This document shows, in pieces, positions 53,422-62,692 of a DNA stretch of 64,000 nt. The stretch is from positions 372,001 to 436,000 of the forward strand of contig NZ_MRST01000024.1 in the NCBI RefSeq assembly GCF_001902145.1. The letters run 5' to 3'. The notes under the pieces are model-generated. The model saw only the letters and a list, made by a program, of their open reading frames with translations, was not told the origin of the DNA and made no database searches. The position numbers were made by a program, and so were the translations under genes. This DNA is from Pseudomonas fluorescens (GTDB lineage Bacteria > Pseudomonadota > Gammaproteobacteria > Pseudomonadales > Pseudomonadaceae). Position 1 is the first letter of the stretch. Every line of letters starts with the position of its first letter.

Positions 53422-55227
53422 ATGACCGACTCCAGTCCGAGCGCAAGCCCTTCGAGCTTGAAAATATACTTCCGCCTGCTCAGTTACGTTAAGCCCTATA
53501 TGGGCTTGTTCGCGTTGAGTATCCTTGGATTTCTGATTTTCGCGTCGACCCAACCGATGCTGGGTTACATCCTCAAGTACTTTGTCGACGGTCTTTCCAA
53601 TCCGCAAGCGGTGCTGTTCCCGACCGTGCCCTTTTTGCGCGACCTGCAATTGCTGCAGGCAGTGCCGCTGCTGATCATCCTGATCGCGGCCTGGCAAGGC
53701 CTTGGTTCGTTCCTGGGCAACTACCTGTTGGCCAAGGTCTCCCTGGGTCTGGTCCACGACTTGCGGGTGCAACTGTTCAACAACCTGCTGACGCTGCCCA
53801 ACCGCTACTTCGATAATCACAACTCCGGGCATCTGATTTCCCGCATCACCTTCAACGTGACCATGGTCACGGGTGCCGCGACCGATGCTATCAAGGTGGT
53901 GATCCGCGAAGGCATGACGGTGATCTTTCTGTTCGCCTCCTTGCTGTACATGAACTGGCGCCTGACGTTGGTAATGATCGCGATCCTGCCGTTGATTGCC
54001 GTGATGGTCAGTACCGCCAGCAAGAAATTCCGCAAGCAGAGCAAGAAAATCCAGGTAGCCATGGGCGACGTGACCCACGTGGCCTCGGAGACTATCCAGG
54101 GCTACCGCGTGGTGCGCAGCTTCGGCGGGGAAGTCTACGAACAGAAGCGCTTCTTCAAGGCCAGCCAGAGCAACACCAACAAGCAACTGCGCATGACCCG
54201 CACCGGGGCGATCTACACCCCGGCGCTGCAATTGGTGATCTACTCCGCCATGGCCGTGCTGATGTTCCTGGTGCTGTACCTGCGTGGCGACGCCTCGGCG
54301 GGTGACATGGTGGCCTACATCACCCTGGCGGGCTTGCTGCCCAAGCCGATCCGCCAGCTCTCGGAGGTCAGCTCGACCATCCAGAAAGGTGTGGCGGGCG
54401 CCGAAAGCATCTTTGAACAGCTGGACGAAGACGTTGAGGTCGACCACGGCACTCTCGAACGCGACAAGGTCAGCGGTCGCCTGGAAGTGCGTCACCTGAA
54501 CTTCACCTACCCTGGCACCGATCGCCATGTGCTCAAGGACATCAGCTTCACCGTCGAGCCTGGGCAGATGATTGCGCTGGTGGGGCGTTCGGGCAGTGGC
54601 AAGTCGACCCTGGCCAGCCTGATCCCGCGCTTTTACCATCATGAAAGCGGTGAAATCCTGCTCGATGGCATCGAGATTGAAGACTACAAGTTGCTCAACC
54701 TGCGCAAACACATTGCCCAGGTCACCCAGCATGTGACCCTGTTCAGCGACACTGTGACCAACAACATCGCCTACGGCGACCTGGCCGGTGCACCTCGTGC
54801 CGATGTGGAAGCGGCGGCGGCGGATGCCAATGCCAAGGACTTCATCGATCAGTTGCCCAAGGGCTTCGATACCCAGGTGGGTGAGAACGGTGTGCTGTTG
54901 TCCGGCGGCCAGCGCCAGCGCTTGGCGATTGCCCGTGCATTGCTTAAGAACGCGCCGTTGCTGATCCTCGACGAGGCCACCTCGGCCCTCGATACCGAGT
55001 CCGAGCGGCATATCCAGGCGGCACTCGATAAGGTCATGCAAGGCCGCACGACCCTGGTGATCGCACACCGCTTGTCCACCATCGAGAAGGCCGATCTGAT
55101 CCTGGTGATGGACGACGGGCGGATTGTCGAGCGTGGCACCCACGGCGAGTTGCTGGCGCAGAACGGTTACTACGCCCGCCTGCATGCCATGGGCCTGGAT
55201 GCACCGGTGCAGGCTGATATCACCTGA
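53422..55227 (+). CDS. msbA: lipid A export ATP-binding/permease protein MsbA
   Basis: The 601-residue ABC half-transporter forms a dimer in the inner membrane and flips lipid A-core to the periplasmic side. Six membrane helices fill residues 20-330. The ATPase has Walker A GRSGSGKST (near 390), signature LLSGGQRQRLAIARA (near 492), Walker B LLILDEATSALD and the H-loop IAHRLST. The start at 53422 (MTDSSPSASPSSLKIYFRLL) gives the normal length; the frame is open 34 codons upstream. It exports the LPS whose core is built by the neighbouring operons. Confidence 0.95.
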   Translation: MTDSSPSASPSSLKIYFRLLSYVKPYMGLFALSILGFLIFASTQPMLGYILKYFVDGLSNPQAVLFPTVPFLRDLQLLQAVPLLIILIAAWQGLGSFLGNYLLAKVSLGLVHDLRVQLFNNLLTLPNRYFDNHNSGHLISRITFNVTMVTGAATDAIKVVIREGMTVIFLFASLLYMNWRLTLVMIAILPLIAVMVSTASKKFRKQSKKIQVAMGDVTHVASETIQGYRVVRSFGGEVYEQKRFFKASQSNTNKQLRMTRTGAIYTPALQLVIYSAMAVLMFLVLYLRGDASAGDMVAYITLAGLLPKPIRQLSEVSSTIQKGVAGAESIFEQLDEDVEVDHGTLERDKVSGRLEVRHLNFTYPGTDRHVLKDISFTVEPGQMIALVGRSGSGKSTLASLIPRFYHHESGEILLDGIEIEDYKLLNLRKHIAQVTQHVTLFSDTVTNNIAYGDLAGAPRADVEAAAADANAKDFIDQLPKGFDTQVGENGVLLSGGQRQRLAIARALLKNAPLLILDEATSALDTESERHIQAALDKVMQGRTTLVIAHRLSTIEKADLILVMDDGRIVERGTHGELLAQNGYYARLHAMGLDAPVQADIT

Positions 55228-55255
55228 TCCAACCGGCGTCACGGGGTAAATGAAA

Positions 55256-55356
55256 TGTAGGAGCGAGCTCGCTCGCGAAAAACCTCAACGATAACCCGCG
55301 CTTCCTGAATAAACGCGGCGCTTGTGAGTTTTTCGCGAGCAAGCTCGCTCCCACAG
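55256..55356. repeat. REP doublet, class B, copy 5
   Basis: The left arm reads GAGCGAGCTCGCTCGCG instead of GAGCGAGCTTGCTCGCG, a single T-to-C change that makes its core fully palindromic. The spacer holds CTCAACGATAACCCGCG and CTGAATAAACGCGGCG. Confidence 0.9.
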
Positions 55357-55456
55357 AGAGCAAATCCCCTCCCACATTTGCCCTGCGGTGGTCGCAAGCC
55401 ATCGCAAACCCTGTGCTAATATCGCGCCCCTGTTCATTTTGTATGTGGGTTGCTCC

Positions 55457-56881
55457 ATGAAGTTGTCCATGCCGCGATTCAATCAAGCCGCTGTCTTGGT
55501 GGTCGGCGATGTCATGCTCGACCGTTACTGGCATGGTGGTACCTCACGGATTTCCCCTGAGGCTCCGGTGCCGGTCGTCAAGGTCGAGCAAATCGAAGAC
55601 CGCCCAGGTGGCGCTGCCAACGTCGCGCTCAATATTGCCGCCCTCGGCGCCCCGGCCTCCCTGGTGGGTGTGACCGGTGACGACGAAGCGGCCGAAAGCC
55701 TGGCCAACAGCCTGCAGGGGGCCGGCGTGCGTGCGTTGTTCCAGCGCATCGCCCATCAGCCGACGATCGTCAAGCTGCGGGTCATGAGCCGTCACCAGCA
55801 GTTGCTGCGTATCGATTTCGAAGAACCCTTCGCCACCGACGCCCTGGCCCTCGGCGACCAGGTCGACGCGCTGCTCGACGGTATCAAGGTGCTGGTGTTG
55901 TCCGACTACGGCAAAGGCGCCTTGCAGAATCACCAAGTATTGATCCAGGCCGCCAAGGCCCGCAACATTCCGGTGCTGGCCGATCCCAAGGGCAAGGATT
56001 TCTCGATTTATCGAGGTGCCAGCCTGCTCACGCCCAACCTCAGCGAGTTCGAGACTATCGTCGGCGGGTGTGCCGATGAGCACGAACTGGTGAGCAAGGG
56101 CGCGGCGCTGATGAGTGATCTGGACCTGGGCGCCTTGCTGGTGACCCGTGGCGAGCACGGCATGACCCTGTTGCGTCCAGGCCACCCAGCCATGCACCTG
56201 CCGGCGCGTGCCCGTGAAGTGTTTGACGTCACCGGTGCCGGTGACACGGTAATTTCCACTCTGGCAGCCTCCATTGCCGCCGGTGAGGAACTGCCCCATG
56301 CCGTGGCCTTGGCCAACCTGGCGGCGGGCATTGTGGTGGGCAAGCTGGGTACTGCCGCCATCAGCGCACCTGAGTTGCGCCGTGCGATCCAGCGTTCCGA
56401 AGGCTCGGAGCGCGGTGTGCTGGGCCTGGAGCAATTGCTGCTGGCGATTGACGATGCCCGCGCCCACAACGAAAGCATTGTGTTCACCAACGGTTGCTTT
56501 GACATCCTGCACGCCGGGCACGTGACGTACCTGGAACAGGCAAGCGCCCAAGGCGATCGCTTGATCGTCGCGGTCAACGATGATGCGTCGGTCAGTCGCT
56601 TGAAAGGCCCTGGCCGCCCGATCAACAGTGTTGACCGGCGCATGGCGGTACTCGCGGGCTTGGGCGCGGTGGACTGGGTGATCAGCTTCTGCGAAGGCAC
56701 CCCGGAAAACCTGCTGGCCCAGGTCAAGCCCGACGTGCTGGTCAAGGGCGGTGATTACACCGTCGACCAGGTAGTCGGTGCGGACATCGTCAGTGCCTAT
56801 GGCGGCACGGTCAAAGTGCTGGGGTTGGTTGAAAACAGCTCCACCACTGCGATTGTCGAGAAGATCCGCAACAACGAGTGA
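55457..56881 (+). CDS. hldE: bifunctional heptose 7-phosphate kinase / heptose 1-phosphate adenylyltransferase
   Basis: The 474-residue fusion enzyme carries out two steps towards ADP-heptose, the donor for WaaC and WaaF. The N-terminal ribokinase-like domain (1-318) has VVGDVMLDRYWHG, EDRPGGAANVALNIAALGAP, and the catalytic VFDVTGAGDTVISTLAASIA. The C-terminal nucleotidyltransferase (from about 340) has the HxGH motif in FTNGCFDILHAGHVTYLEQA and ends VEKIRNNE. The start at 55457 gives the standard length. A hairpin follows the stop. Confidence 0.96.
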   Translation: MKLSMPRFNQAAVLVVGDVMLDRYWHGGTSRISPEAPVPVVKVEQIEDRPGGAANVALNIAALGAPASLVGVTGDDEAAESLANSLQGAGVRALFQRIAHQPTIVKLRVMSRHQQLLRIDFEEPFATDALALGDQVDALLDGIKVLVLSDYGKGALQNHQVLIQAAKARNIPVLADPKGKDFSIYRGASLLTPNLSEFETIVGGCADEHELVSKGAALMSDLDLGALLVTRGEHGMTLLRPGHPAMHLPARAREVFDVTGAGDTVISTLAASIAAGEELPHAVALANLAAGIVVGKLGTAAISAPELRRAIQRSEGSERGVLGLEQLLLAIDDARAHNESIVFTNGCFDILHAGHVTYLEQASAQGDRLIVAVNDDASVSRLKGPGRPINSVDRRMAVLAGLGAVDWVISFCEGTPENLLAQVKPDVLVKGGDYTVDQVVGADIVSAYGGTVKVLGLVENSSTTAIVEKIRNNE

Positions 56882-56889
56882 TACCCCGT

Positions 56890-56909
56890 GGGGCGAGCCA
56901 GCTCGCCCC
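56890..56909. terminator. hairpin between convergent hldE and the Nudix-like gene
   Basis: GGGGCGAG (56890-56897) pairs with CTCGCCCC (56902-56909) around CCAG, followed on the plus strand by TAGATTTTCTT. It is a likely terminator for hldE. Confidence 0.6.
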
Positions 56910-57868
56910 TAGATTTTCTTCGGCACGATCTTGCGCAGCATCTGCCGCGCCTTGCCGGTCAAGCGCTTGAACTTGGAGTCTTTTTCCGGTTCTGCCAGGC
57001 CTTGCTGCCTGAGCCAATCCTTCCAGCGAATGCGCTCATCGCGCACCAGCCAGCCCTCTTGCTGGGCAAAACTTTCCGCCAGGTACAAGCCGCGTGTGCT
57101 GGCCGGGTACAGCTGATCCTTCTTGACGGTATACAGCTGCGCAAGCGGTTCGCCGTCTTTCAGTGGCATCAAGTACAGGTCCGGACGCTGGCGATCCAGG
57201 CGCGCCACCAGCTGGTCACCCTCCAAACGTTCATCCACATGAAACAAGCTGAGGGACTTGGCTTCCTTCGGCACTTCCAGGCGCAGGTCATAAATCAATT
57301 GCAGCGATGCAGTGGGCAAGTGAACGTAGGCCCGTGGGCGCTCGATCAATTGGGTGGTGGCGCAACGTACCGGACGAGCGGCACCGGACAACGGGCTGAG
57401 GCGAAACGGCAGGGCCTCGCGGTAATGCAGGGCGGCGGAGTAGGGCGCAGGCAGCCAGGTATCGTTAAAGCGCCCGCCGAGCCAGCCTTCAGGGGTTTCG
57501 AGCAGGCATTCCTCGGCGATTTCCTGGATGGCGGTGTGCAGCGGCAGGTTCAGTTCATGGGCCGGGACGTAGCCGGAGATCAGCTTGAGCACCACGTCGC
57601 CACGGTCCTGGCGGCGTTGGCGCACCAGCACCCAGTAATCCTTGTTTTGCCAGTGCAGGGTCAGGCGTACCGAGACGCCGAGGTTCGCCAGTTCCAGGGC
57701 GAAGCGCTCGGCATCTGGCACCTCGACCGGCTTGCGCCGTTGCAGGGTCTGGGCGAAGTTGAGCGGCATGCCGACGCTCTGGTAGCTCAAGCCTTCGGGG
57801 GTGGCTTCGACGTGCAGCGGCAGTGTCTTGAAGTTGCTGGGGTTCTTTCTTATGAGCGTTCGCGGCAT
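56909..57868 (-). CDS. uncharacterised protein with a divergent Nudix-like motif
   Basis: The 319-residue protein has no confidently known function; homologues are common beside hldE in Pseudomonas. Residues 91-123 (DVVLKLISGYVPAHELNLPL, then HTAIQEIAEECLLETPEGW) resemble a Nudix box: G99-x5-E105, then Q115-E-I-A-E-E-C-L-L, where the canonical box is Gx5Ex7REUxEExGU; it has two extra residues and lacks the final Gly. Position within an alpha-beta protein supports a Nudix-type fold but not activity. The C-terminus is very basic (FKRLTGKARQMLRKIVPKKI). The start at 57868 has AAGGAG five bases upstream. It lies 41 bases behind the aldo/keto reductase gene and is probably in its operon. Confidence 0.7.
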   Translation of the reverse strand: MPRTLIRKNPSNFKTLPLHVEATPEGLSYQSVGMPLNFAQTLQRRKPVEVPDAERFALELANLGVSVRLTLHWQNKDYWVLVRQRRQDRGDVVLKLISGYVPAHELNLPLHTAIQEIAEECLLETPEGWLGGRFNDTWLPAPYSAALHYREALPFRLSPLSGAARPVRCATTQLIERPRAYVHLPTASLQLIYDLRLEVPKEAKSLSLFHVDERLEGDQLVARLDRQRPDLYLMPLKDGEPLAQLYTVKKDQLYPASTRGLYLAESFAQQEGWLVRDERIRWKDWLRQQGLAEPEKDSKFKRLTGKARQMLRKIVPKKI

Positions 57869-57909
57869 GTCGGCTCCTTCTTGCGACGGGGTCGGCCGCG
57901 TGGGCGGCA

Positions 57910-58722
57910 TCAGAGTTGACGAATGACCCGGGCAGCAGTTGCTACGTTGTGGGCCAGGTGCAGCGGATTAATGGTCCCGACAATAGCACTGGCAACGCCC
58001 GTTTGCGCAAACAACAAGGTGAAACTGGCCTGAATTGGATCCATTCCCGATTCCAGGCACACGTGGCCGCTGGCCAGGGCCTTTTTCACCAGGATGCCCT
58101 TGCCATGGGCGGCTGCATAGTCGATCACGGCTTTCTCAGCCTGTTCATTGAGGTTGTAGGTGACCATCGCGCAATCGCCCTGGTCCAGCGCCTTCACGCC
58201 GCCCTCGACGGTTTTGCCGGAGAAGCCGAAACCGCGAATCTTGCCGTCTTTCTTCAACTGCGCCAGGGTCTGGTAAACCTCGCAATCGTTGAGGATATGC
58301 AAGTCGTTGCCATCGGAATGCACCAGCACCAGGTCGATAAAATCCGTTTCAAGTCGTTTCAGGCTGCGTTCGATCGACATCCGTGTATGGGCCGCGCTGA
58401 AGTCGTGATGGGACACGCCATTGGAAAACTCCTCGCCAACCTTGCTGACGATGACCCAGTCCTTGCGCTGACCACGCAGCAGCGGCCCCAGGCGCTCTTC
58501 GCTCATGCCATAGGCCGGCGCGGTGTCGATCAGGTTGATACCCAGTTCGCGGGCCTGGCGCAACAACATGCGTGCCTCGTCGTCGCCAGGGATCTGAAAG
58601 CCGTTGGGGTATTTCACCCCTTGGTCGCGGCCCAACTTGACGGTGCCCAGGCCCAGGGGCGATACCAGCAGGCCGGTGCTGCCCAGGGGGCGATGCAGGT
58701 CGTGCAGGGTTGGCAGGCTCAT
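57910..58722 (-). CDS. aldo/keto reductase
   Basis: The 270-residue NAD(P)H-dependent oxidoreductase has a TIM-barrel fold. The catalytic tetrad is visible: Asp66 and Tyr71 in LIDTAPAYGMSEERLG, Lys94 in IVSKVGEEFS, and His135 in LVLVHSDGNDL. The cofactor end is AIVGTINPLHLAHNVAT. The substrate is unknown. It overlaps the upstream FAD oxidoreductase gene by four bases, so the two are likely functional partners. Confidence 0.9.
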   Translation of the reverse strand: MSLPTLHDLHRPLGSTGLLVSPLGLGTVKLGRDQGVKYPNGFQIPGDDEARMLLRQARELGINLIDTAPAYGMSEERLGPLLRGQRKDWVIVSKVGEEFSNGVSHHDFSAAHTRMSIERSLKRLETDFIDLVLVHSDGNDLHILNDCEVYQTLAQLKKDGKIRGFGFSGKTVEGGVKALDQGDCAMVTYNLNEQAEKAVIDYAAAHGKGILVKKALASGHVCLESGMDPIQASFTLLFAQTGVASAIVGTINPLHLAHNVATAARVIRQL

Positions 58723-59894
58723 GGCAACAGCTGCTCCCAGGCGGGTTGGCCGATTGCCGGGGTTGGCAGGTCGGGCAGAGGGGTGCTGGTGCCTGGGCGG
58801 ATGCCGTCGCGATCCAGGGCGTGGAGGACACGGTCGGCGAAGTCCGGCGCGAGGGCCAGTTTGGTTGGCCAGCCGACCAGCAGGCGGCCGTCTTCGGCGA
58901 GGAAAGCGTTATCGGGACGGCTCAGCCCCGTTTGCAGCGGCTCGGCGCGATCCACCCGCAGGGTGGCCCACTGGGTCTGGCTCATGTCGATCCAGGGCAG
59001 CAGTTGCGCCAGCTCTTTCTGCGCGGTGGCGATCTGTTCTTCAGGCGTACGTGCCACGCCGTCAGCCTCGGCGATATCGCCGCCCATGTACCACACCCAG
59101 TTGCCATCCGCGGCCGGGTGGGTGGTCACGGTAATCCGTGGCTTGGTGCCACCGCCCAGGCAGTGGGCGTACAGCGGCTTGAGGCCGGGGCCTTTGGCGA
59201 TGATCATGTGCAGCGGGCGTTTTTGCATAGCCGGCTGGCTATGGCCCAGGGCGGCGAGCAAGTCTGCCGTGCCGCCGCCAGCGCTCAAGACTATGCGCTG
59301 GGCGCGGATCTCACGGCCATCGACCCTCAAGCCCACCAGGCTGTCACCCTCCAGCAACGGTTCGATGTGCTGACCGGCGAGCAGACCGTCACCGGCCAAT
59401 TGCGCCAGGCGGTTGATCAGGCTGGGCACGTCCACCACCAGCTCGGCCAGGCGATAGACCTTGCCTTTGAAGCGACGGTCCTGCAGCGCCAGGGGCAGTT
59501 CGTCGCCCTTGACCTGATCGACGCGGCCACGCACGGCCTTGCTGGCGAAAAAGCTGGTGAGGTTGCCGGCAATCGTTCCGGGCGACCACAAGTAATGCGC
59601 CTGTGACAGCACGCGCACACCGGACAGGTCCAGCTCGCCGTTGCCGGCCAGGGCTTCACGCCAGCGGCGTGGCATGTCGGCAATGGCTTCGGAGGCGCCA
59701 GTGAGGGCGCCATGCAGGGCGTATTTCGCACCGCCGTGAATGATCCCCTGGGACTTCAGGCTTTGCCCGCCGCCCAGGGTGGCGCTTTCCACCAGTACCG
59801 TGGAAAACCCCTGGCCGCGCAGGCGCGCATTGAGCCAGAGGCCGGCAACCCCGGCGCCGACAATCAGAACGTCGGTGGAAATAACGGATGGCAT
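58719..59894 (-). CDS. FAD-dependent oxidoreductase (DAO family)
   Basis: The 391-residue flavoprotein has the N-terminal dinucleotide-binding motif VLIVGAGVAGLWLNARLRGQ and then GGGQSLKSQGIIHGGAKYAL, as in D-amino acid oxidase or glycerol-3-phosphate dehydrogenase-like enzymes. VLSAGGGTADLLAAL and the C-terminal LAEDGRLLVGWPTKLALAPD are further FAD-contact regions. The substrate cannot be named. The start at 59894 has GAGG six bases upstream. It is the first of three minus-strand genes (FAD enzyme, aldo/keto reductase, Nudix-like). Confidence 0.88.
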   Translation of the reverse strand: MPSVISTDVLIVGAGVAGLWLNARLRGQGFSTVLVESATLGGGQSLKSQGIIHGGAKYALHGALTGASEAIADMPRRWREALAGNGELDLSGVRVLSQAHYLWSPGTIAGNLTSFFASKAVRGRVDQVKGDELPLALQDRRFKGKVYRLAELVVDVPSLINRLAQLAGDGLLAGQHIEPLLEGDSLVGLRVDGREIRAQRIVLSAGGGTADLLAALGHSQPAMQKRPLHMIIAKGPGLKPLYAHCLGGGTKPRITVTTHPAADGNWVWYMGGDIAEADGVARTPEEQIATAQKELAQLLPWIDMSQTQWATLRVDRAEPLQTGLSRPDNAFLAEDGRLLVGWPTKLALAPDFADRVLHALDRDGIRPGTSTPLPDLPTPAIGQPAWEQLLP

Positions 59895-59949
59895 CGGCGA
59901 CCTCAGTGTTCAAGACAAGAGGCGCAGTATACAGGCTGTTGAGTGGCGG

Positions 59950-60285
59950 TCAGTGCCCGGCGGTTTTCGAGAACAGCTGAATCACCACCACGCCCAGCAC
60001 AATCAGGCCCATCCCCAGCATCGCCGGCACATCCAGCTTCTGCCCATAGATGAACAGCGCCGCGATGCTGACCATCACAATGCCCATCCCCGCCCATACG
60101 GCATAGGCCACGCCGACCGGCACAGTGCGCACCACCAGAGTCAGCATCCAGAACGCCACGCCATAACCGACGATCACCAACAACAGAGGAATAGGTGTGC
60201 TCCAACCCTTGATGGCTTTCATGGAAACGGTGGCGATCACTTCCGAGCAGATGGCGATGGCCAAGTAATAGTAGGCGGCATTCAT
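59950..60285 (-). CDS. emrE: small multidrug resistance efflux protein (EmrE-type)
   Basis: The 111-residue inner-membrane protein has four helices and works as a dimer, exchanging protons for cationic drugs. Glu15 in AIAICSEVIATVSMKAIKGW corresponds to the essential Glu14 of EmrE, and AYAVWAGMGIVMVSIAAL matches the AYAxWxGxG block with its Trp. The start at 60285 has GAGGA seven bases upstream; an earlier TTG two codons before is less likely. It is divergent from the LysR-type gene, with a REP doublet between. A Gdx-type guanidinium exporter is less likely but not excluded. Confidence 0.87.
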   Translation of the reverse strand: MNAAYYYLAIAICSEVIATVSMKAIKGWSTPIPLLLVIVGYGVAFWMLTLVVRTVPVGVAYAVWAGMGIVMVSIAALFIYGQKLDVPAMLGMGLIVLGVVVIQLFSKTAGH

Positions 60286-60313
60286 GGGCAAGTCCTCGGT
60301 GTGGTTTCAAGAA

Positions 60314-60415
60314 CTGTAGGAGCGAGCTTGCTCGCGAAGAACGTCAACGATAACCCGCGCTTGCTGAATAAACGCGGCGCCTGTGAGTTCTTCGCGAGCA
60401 AGCTCGCTCCTACAG
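60314..60415. repeat. REP doublet, class B, copy 6
   Basis: It has class B arms and a spacer with CGTCAACGATAACCCGCG and CTGAATAAACGCGGCGCC. It lies in the divergent gap between emrE and the LysR gene, 30 to 70 bases from each start. Confidence 0.92.
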
Positions 60416-60486
60416 TGGTCGGCATTCTAGCCGGCTGCCAGATGGGGTAAAGTCATTACCTATCTGGAATTGAGATGGGTTGAGCC

Positions 60487-61377
60487 ATGAGCGTGCAATG
60501 GGATCTGGAGCAGATGCGCCTGTTTGTCAGCGTCGCCGAGCAGCGTTCGTTTTCTGCCGTGGCTCGTGGGCAGCGCAAGGCGCAATCGGCGGTCAGCAAT
60601 GGCATTGCCCTGCTGGAGGCGGACTTGGGCGTTGTCCTGTTCGAACGTAGCAGCGGCCGGCAACCGCGCCTGACCGAGGCCGGCAGTGTGTTGCTGGAGG
60701 AAGCGCGTGAGGTGCTGCGCCAGTGTGAGCGCCTCACGGGCCGGGCCTTATCGTTGACCCGGGGCGAGGAAGCCTGTCTGCGCCTGGCCCAGGATGAGGC
60801 GATGTTGTTCCAGCCTGTGCTCGATAGCCTGGAGGCGCTGGCCGTGCAATACCCGCTGCTGGAGGTGCAGTTGTCCAGCGCGGCCCAGGGCGATGTGGCA
60901 CGCAAACTGGTGGAGCGCAAGGCGGACCTGGGGCTGTTGTTCTATCACGACCAGATTCCCGAAGCCCTGGAGCGACGGGTGGTGGGCAGCGTGGAAATGG
61001 TCACGGTGTGCGGTGTGAACCACCCCTTGGCCAAGAAGGATTACGTGACGTGCCAACACCTGGCCCAGTTTCGGCAGTTGCTGATGTCGACCCAGACCAG
61101 TGTCTACCCCGGCAGCGAGGCGGCCAGCCCCCTGGTGTGGCGCGCCGACAGCTTCTACGTATTGGCCGAGTGGCTGATGAGTGGCCTGGGCTGGGCCTGG
61201 CTGCCTCGGCATATCGTGCAATACCCGACCTACCAGCAACAGATGGTCGAATTGACCAGCGAATGGACGCCGCCCGCCCTCGTGGTGGAACTGGTGTGGC
61301 GCCGCGACGAACACCTTGGGCCCGCCGCTCGCTTCTTGGCCAAACGTTTTGCCGAGTGCTTGCAGGCGATCGACTGA
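60487..61377 (+). CDS. LysR-family transcriptional regulator
   Basis: The 296-residue regulator has an N-terminal winged helix-turn-helix (LEQMRLFVSVAEQRSFSAVA, QSAVSNGIALLEADLGVVLF) and a periplasmic-binding-like effector domain from about residue 90. The ligand is unknown. It is transcribed away from emrE and may control it, as LysR regulators often act on a divergent neighbour, though a REP doublet occupies much of the shared gap. waaA follows 23 bases downstream. Confidence 0.92.
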   Translation: MSVQWDLEQMRLFVSVAEQRSFSAVARGQRKAQSAVSNGIALLEADLGVVLFERSSGRQPRLTEAGSVLLEEAREVLRQCERLTGRALSLTRGEEACLRLAQDEAMLFQPVLDSLEALAVQYPLLEVQLSSAAQGDVARKLVERKADLGLLFYHDQIPEALERRVVGSVEMVTVCGVNHPLAKKDYVTCQHLAQFRQLLMSTQTSVYPGSEAASPLVWRADSFYVLAEWLMSGLGWAWLPRHIVQYPTYQQQMVELTSEWTPPALVVELVWRRDEHLGPAARFLAKRFAECLQAID

Positions 61378-61400
61378 AAAAGCCGATAAACTCCGCCGCC

Positions 61401-62678
61401 ATGAATAGAACTCTCTACAGCTGTCTGTTTTACCTGGCGCTGCCGTTGGTGGCCTTACGCTTGTGGTTGCGTGCGCGCAAGGCGCCGGCCTATGCCAAGC
61501 GTGTGGGCGAGCGGTTTTCCTATGGCTTGCCGGTGATGCGGCCCGGCGGGATCTGGGTGCACGCGGTGTCGGTCGGCGAAAGCATTGCCGCCGCCCCGAT
61601 GGTTCGCGGCTTGTTGGAGCGTTATCCACAGCTGCCGATTACCGTCACCTGCATGACGCCCACCGGTTCCGAGCGGATCCAGGCGTTGTTCGCCAACGAA
61701 CCGCGCATCCAGCACTGCTATTTGCCGTACGACTTGCCCTGCGCCGCCAAGCGTTTTTTGAACCGCGTGCAGCCTACGCTGGCGGTGATCATGGAAACCG
61801 AGCTGTGGCCCAACCATATCCATGCCTGCGCCCAGCGCGGTATCCCGGTGGCGCTGGCCAATGCGCGGCTGTCGGCGCGTTCGGCCAAGGGGTACGCGCG
61901 ATTTGCCAAGCTGACGGCGCCGATGCTGGCAGAAATGAGCTTGTTCGCCGTACAGACCGAGACCGAGGCCGAACGCTTGCGTAGTCTGGGCGCACGCCCT
62001 GAAACCGTGGAAGTAACCGGCTCGATCAAGTTCGATCTGAGCATCGACCCCCAGTTGACGGCCCGCGCCACCGCCCTACGTGAACAATGGGGCGCCAGCG
62101 AACGCCCGGTCTGGATCGCCGCCAGTACCCACGAAGGTGAAGACGACGTGGTGCTGGCAGCTCATCGCCAGTTGCTGGCGAACTATCCCAATGCACTGCT
62201 GATTCTGGTGCCCCGTCATCAGGAGCGCTTTGGCCCGACGTTTGAGCGCTGCGTGCAGCAAGGGTTTGCCACCGTGCGTCGCTCCAGCGGTGAGCCGGTC
62301 ACCGAGCAAACCTCGGTGCTGCTTGGCGACACCATGGGCGAATTGCTGTTTCTTTACGCCCTGGCCGACAGCGCATTCGTCGGCGGCAGCCTGGTGCCGA
62401 CGGGTGGGCACAACCCGCTGGAGCCGGCGGCGCTGGGTAAGCCGGTGATCATGGGGCCGCATGTCTTCAACTTCCTCGACATCACCGCGATGATGCGCGA
62501 TGCTGGGGCGTTGCGAGAGGTGGACGATGCCGATGGGCTGGCGGAGGCGGTGCAACAGTTGTTCGAATTGCCCCAGGACGCGCGCAAGATGGCGCAGGCG
62601 GGGCTCAAGGTGATGCAGGCCAATCAGGGCGCGTTAAAGCGTTTACTGGATGGCTTGGACAGACTGATCAAACACTGA
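61401..62678 (+). CDS. waaA: Kdo transferase WaaA (KdtA)
   Basis: The 425-residue GT30 glycosyltransferase is anchored by an N-terminal helix (YSCLFYLALPLVALRLWLRA) and attaches Kdo to lipid IVA, the step before WaaC. Diagnostic blocks are GGIWVHAVSVGESIAAAPMV with the catalytic Glu near residue 60, METELWPNHIHACAQRGIPV, TGSIKFDL, WIAASTHEGED, and GGSLVPTGGHNPLEPAALGK. The start at 61401 gives the usual length; its ribosome site is weak and it may depend on transcription through the LysR gene. Confidence 0.96.
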   Translation: MNRTLYSCLFYLALPLVALRLWLRARKAPAYAKRVGERFSYGLPVMRPGGIWVHAVSVGESIAAAPMVRGLLERYPQLPITVTCMTPTGSERIQALFANEPRIQHCYLPYDLPCAAKRFLNRVQPTLAVIMETELWPNHIHACAQRGIPVALANARLSARSAKGYARFAKLTAPMLAEMSLFAVQTETEAERLRSLGARPETVEVTGSIKFDLSIDPQLTARATALREQWGASERPVWIAASTHEGEDDVVLAAHRQLLANYPNALLILVPRHQERFGPTFERCVQQGFATVRRSSGEPVTEQTSVLLGDTMGELLFLYALADSAFVGGSLVPTGGHNPLEPAALGKPVIMGPHVFNFLDITAMMRDAGALREVDDADGLAEAVQQLFELPQDARKMAQAGLKVMQANQGALKRLLDGLDRLIKH

Positions 62679-62692
62679 CAACACCAACCCAA

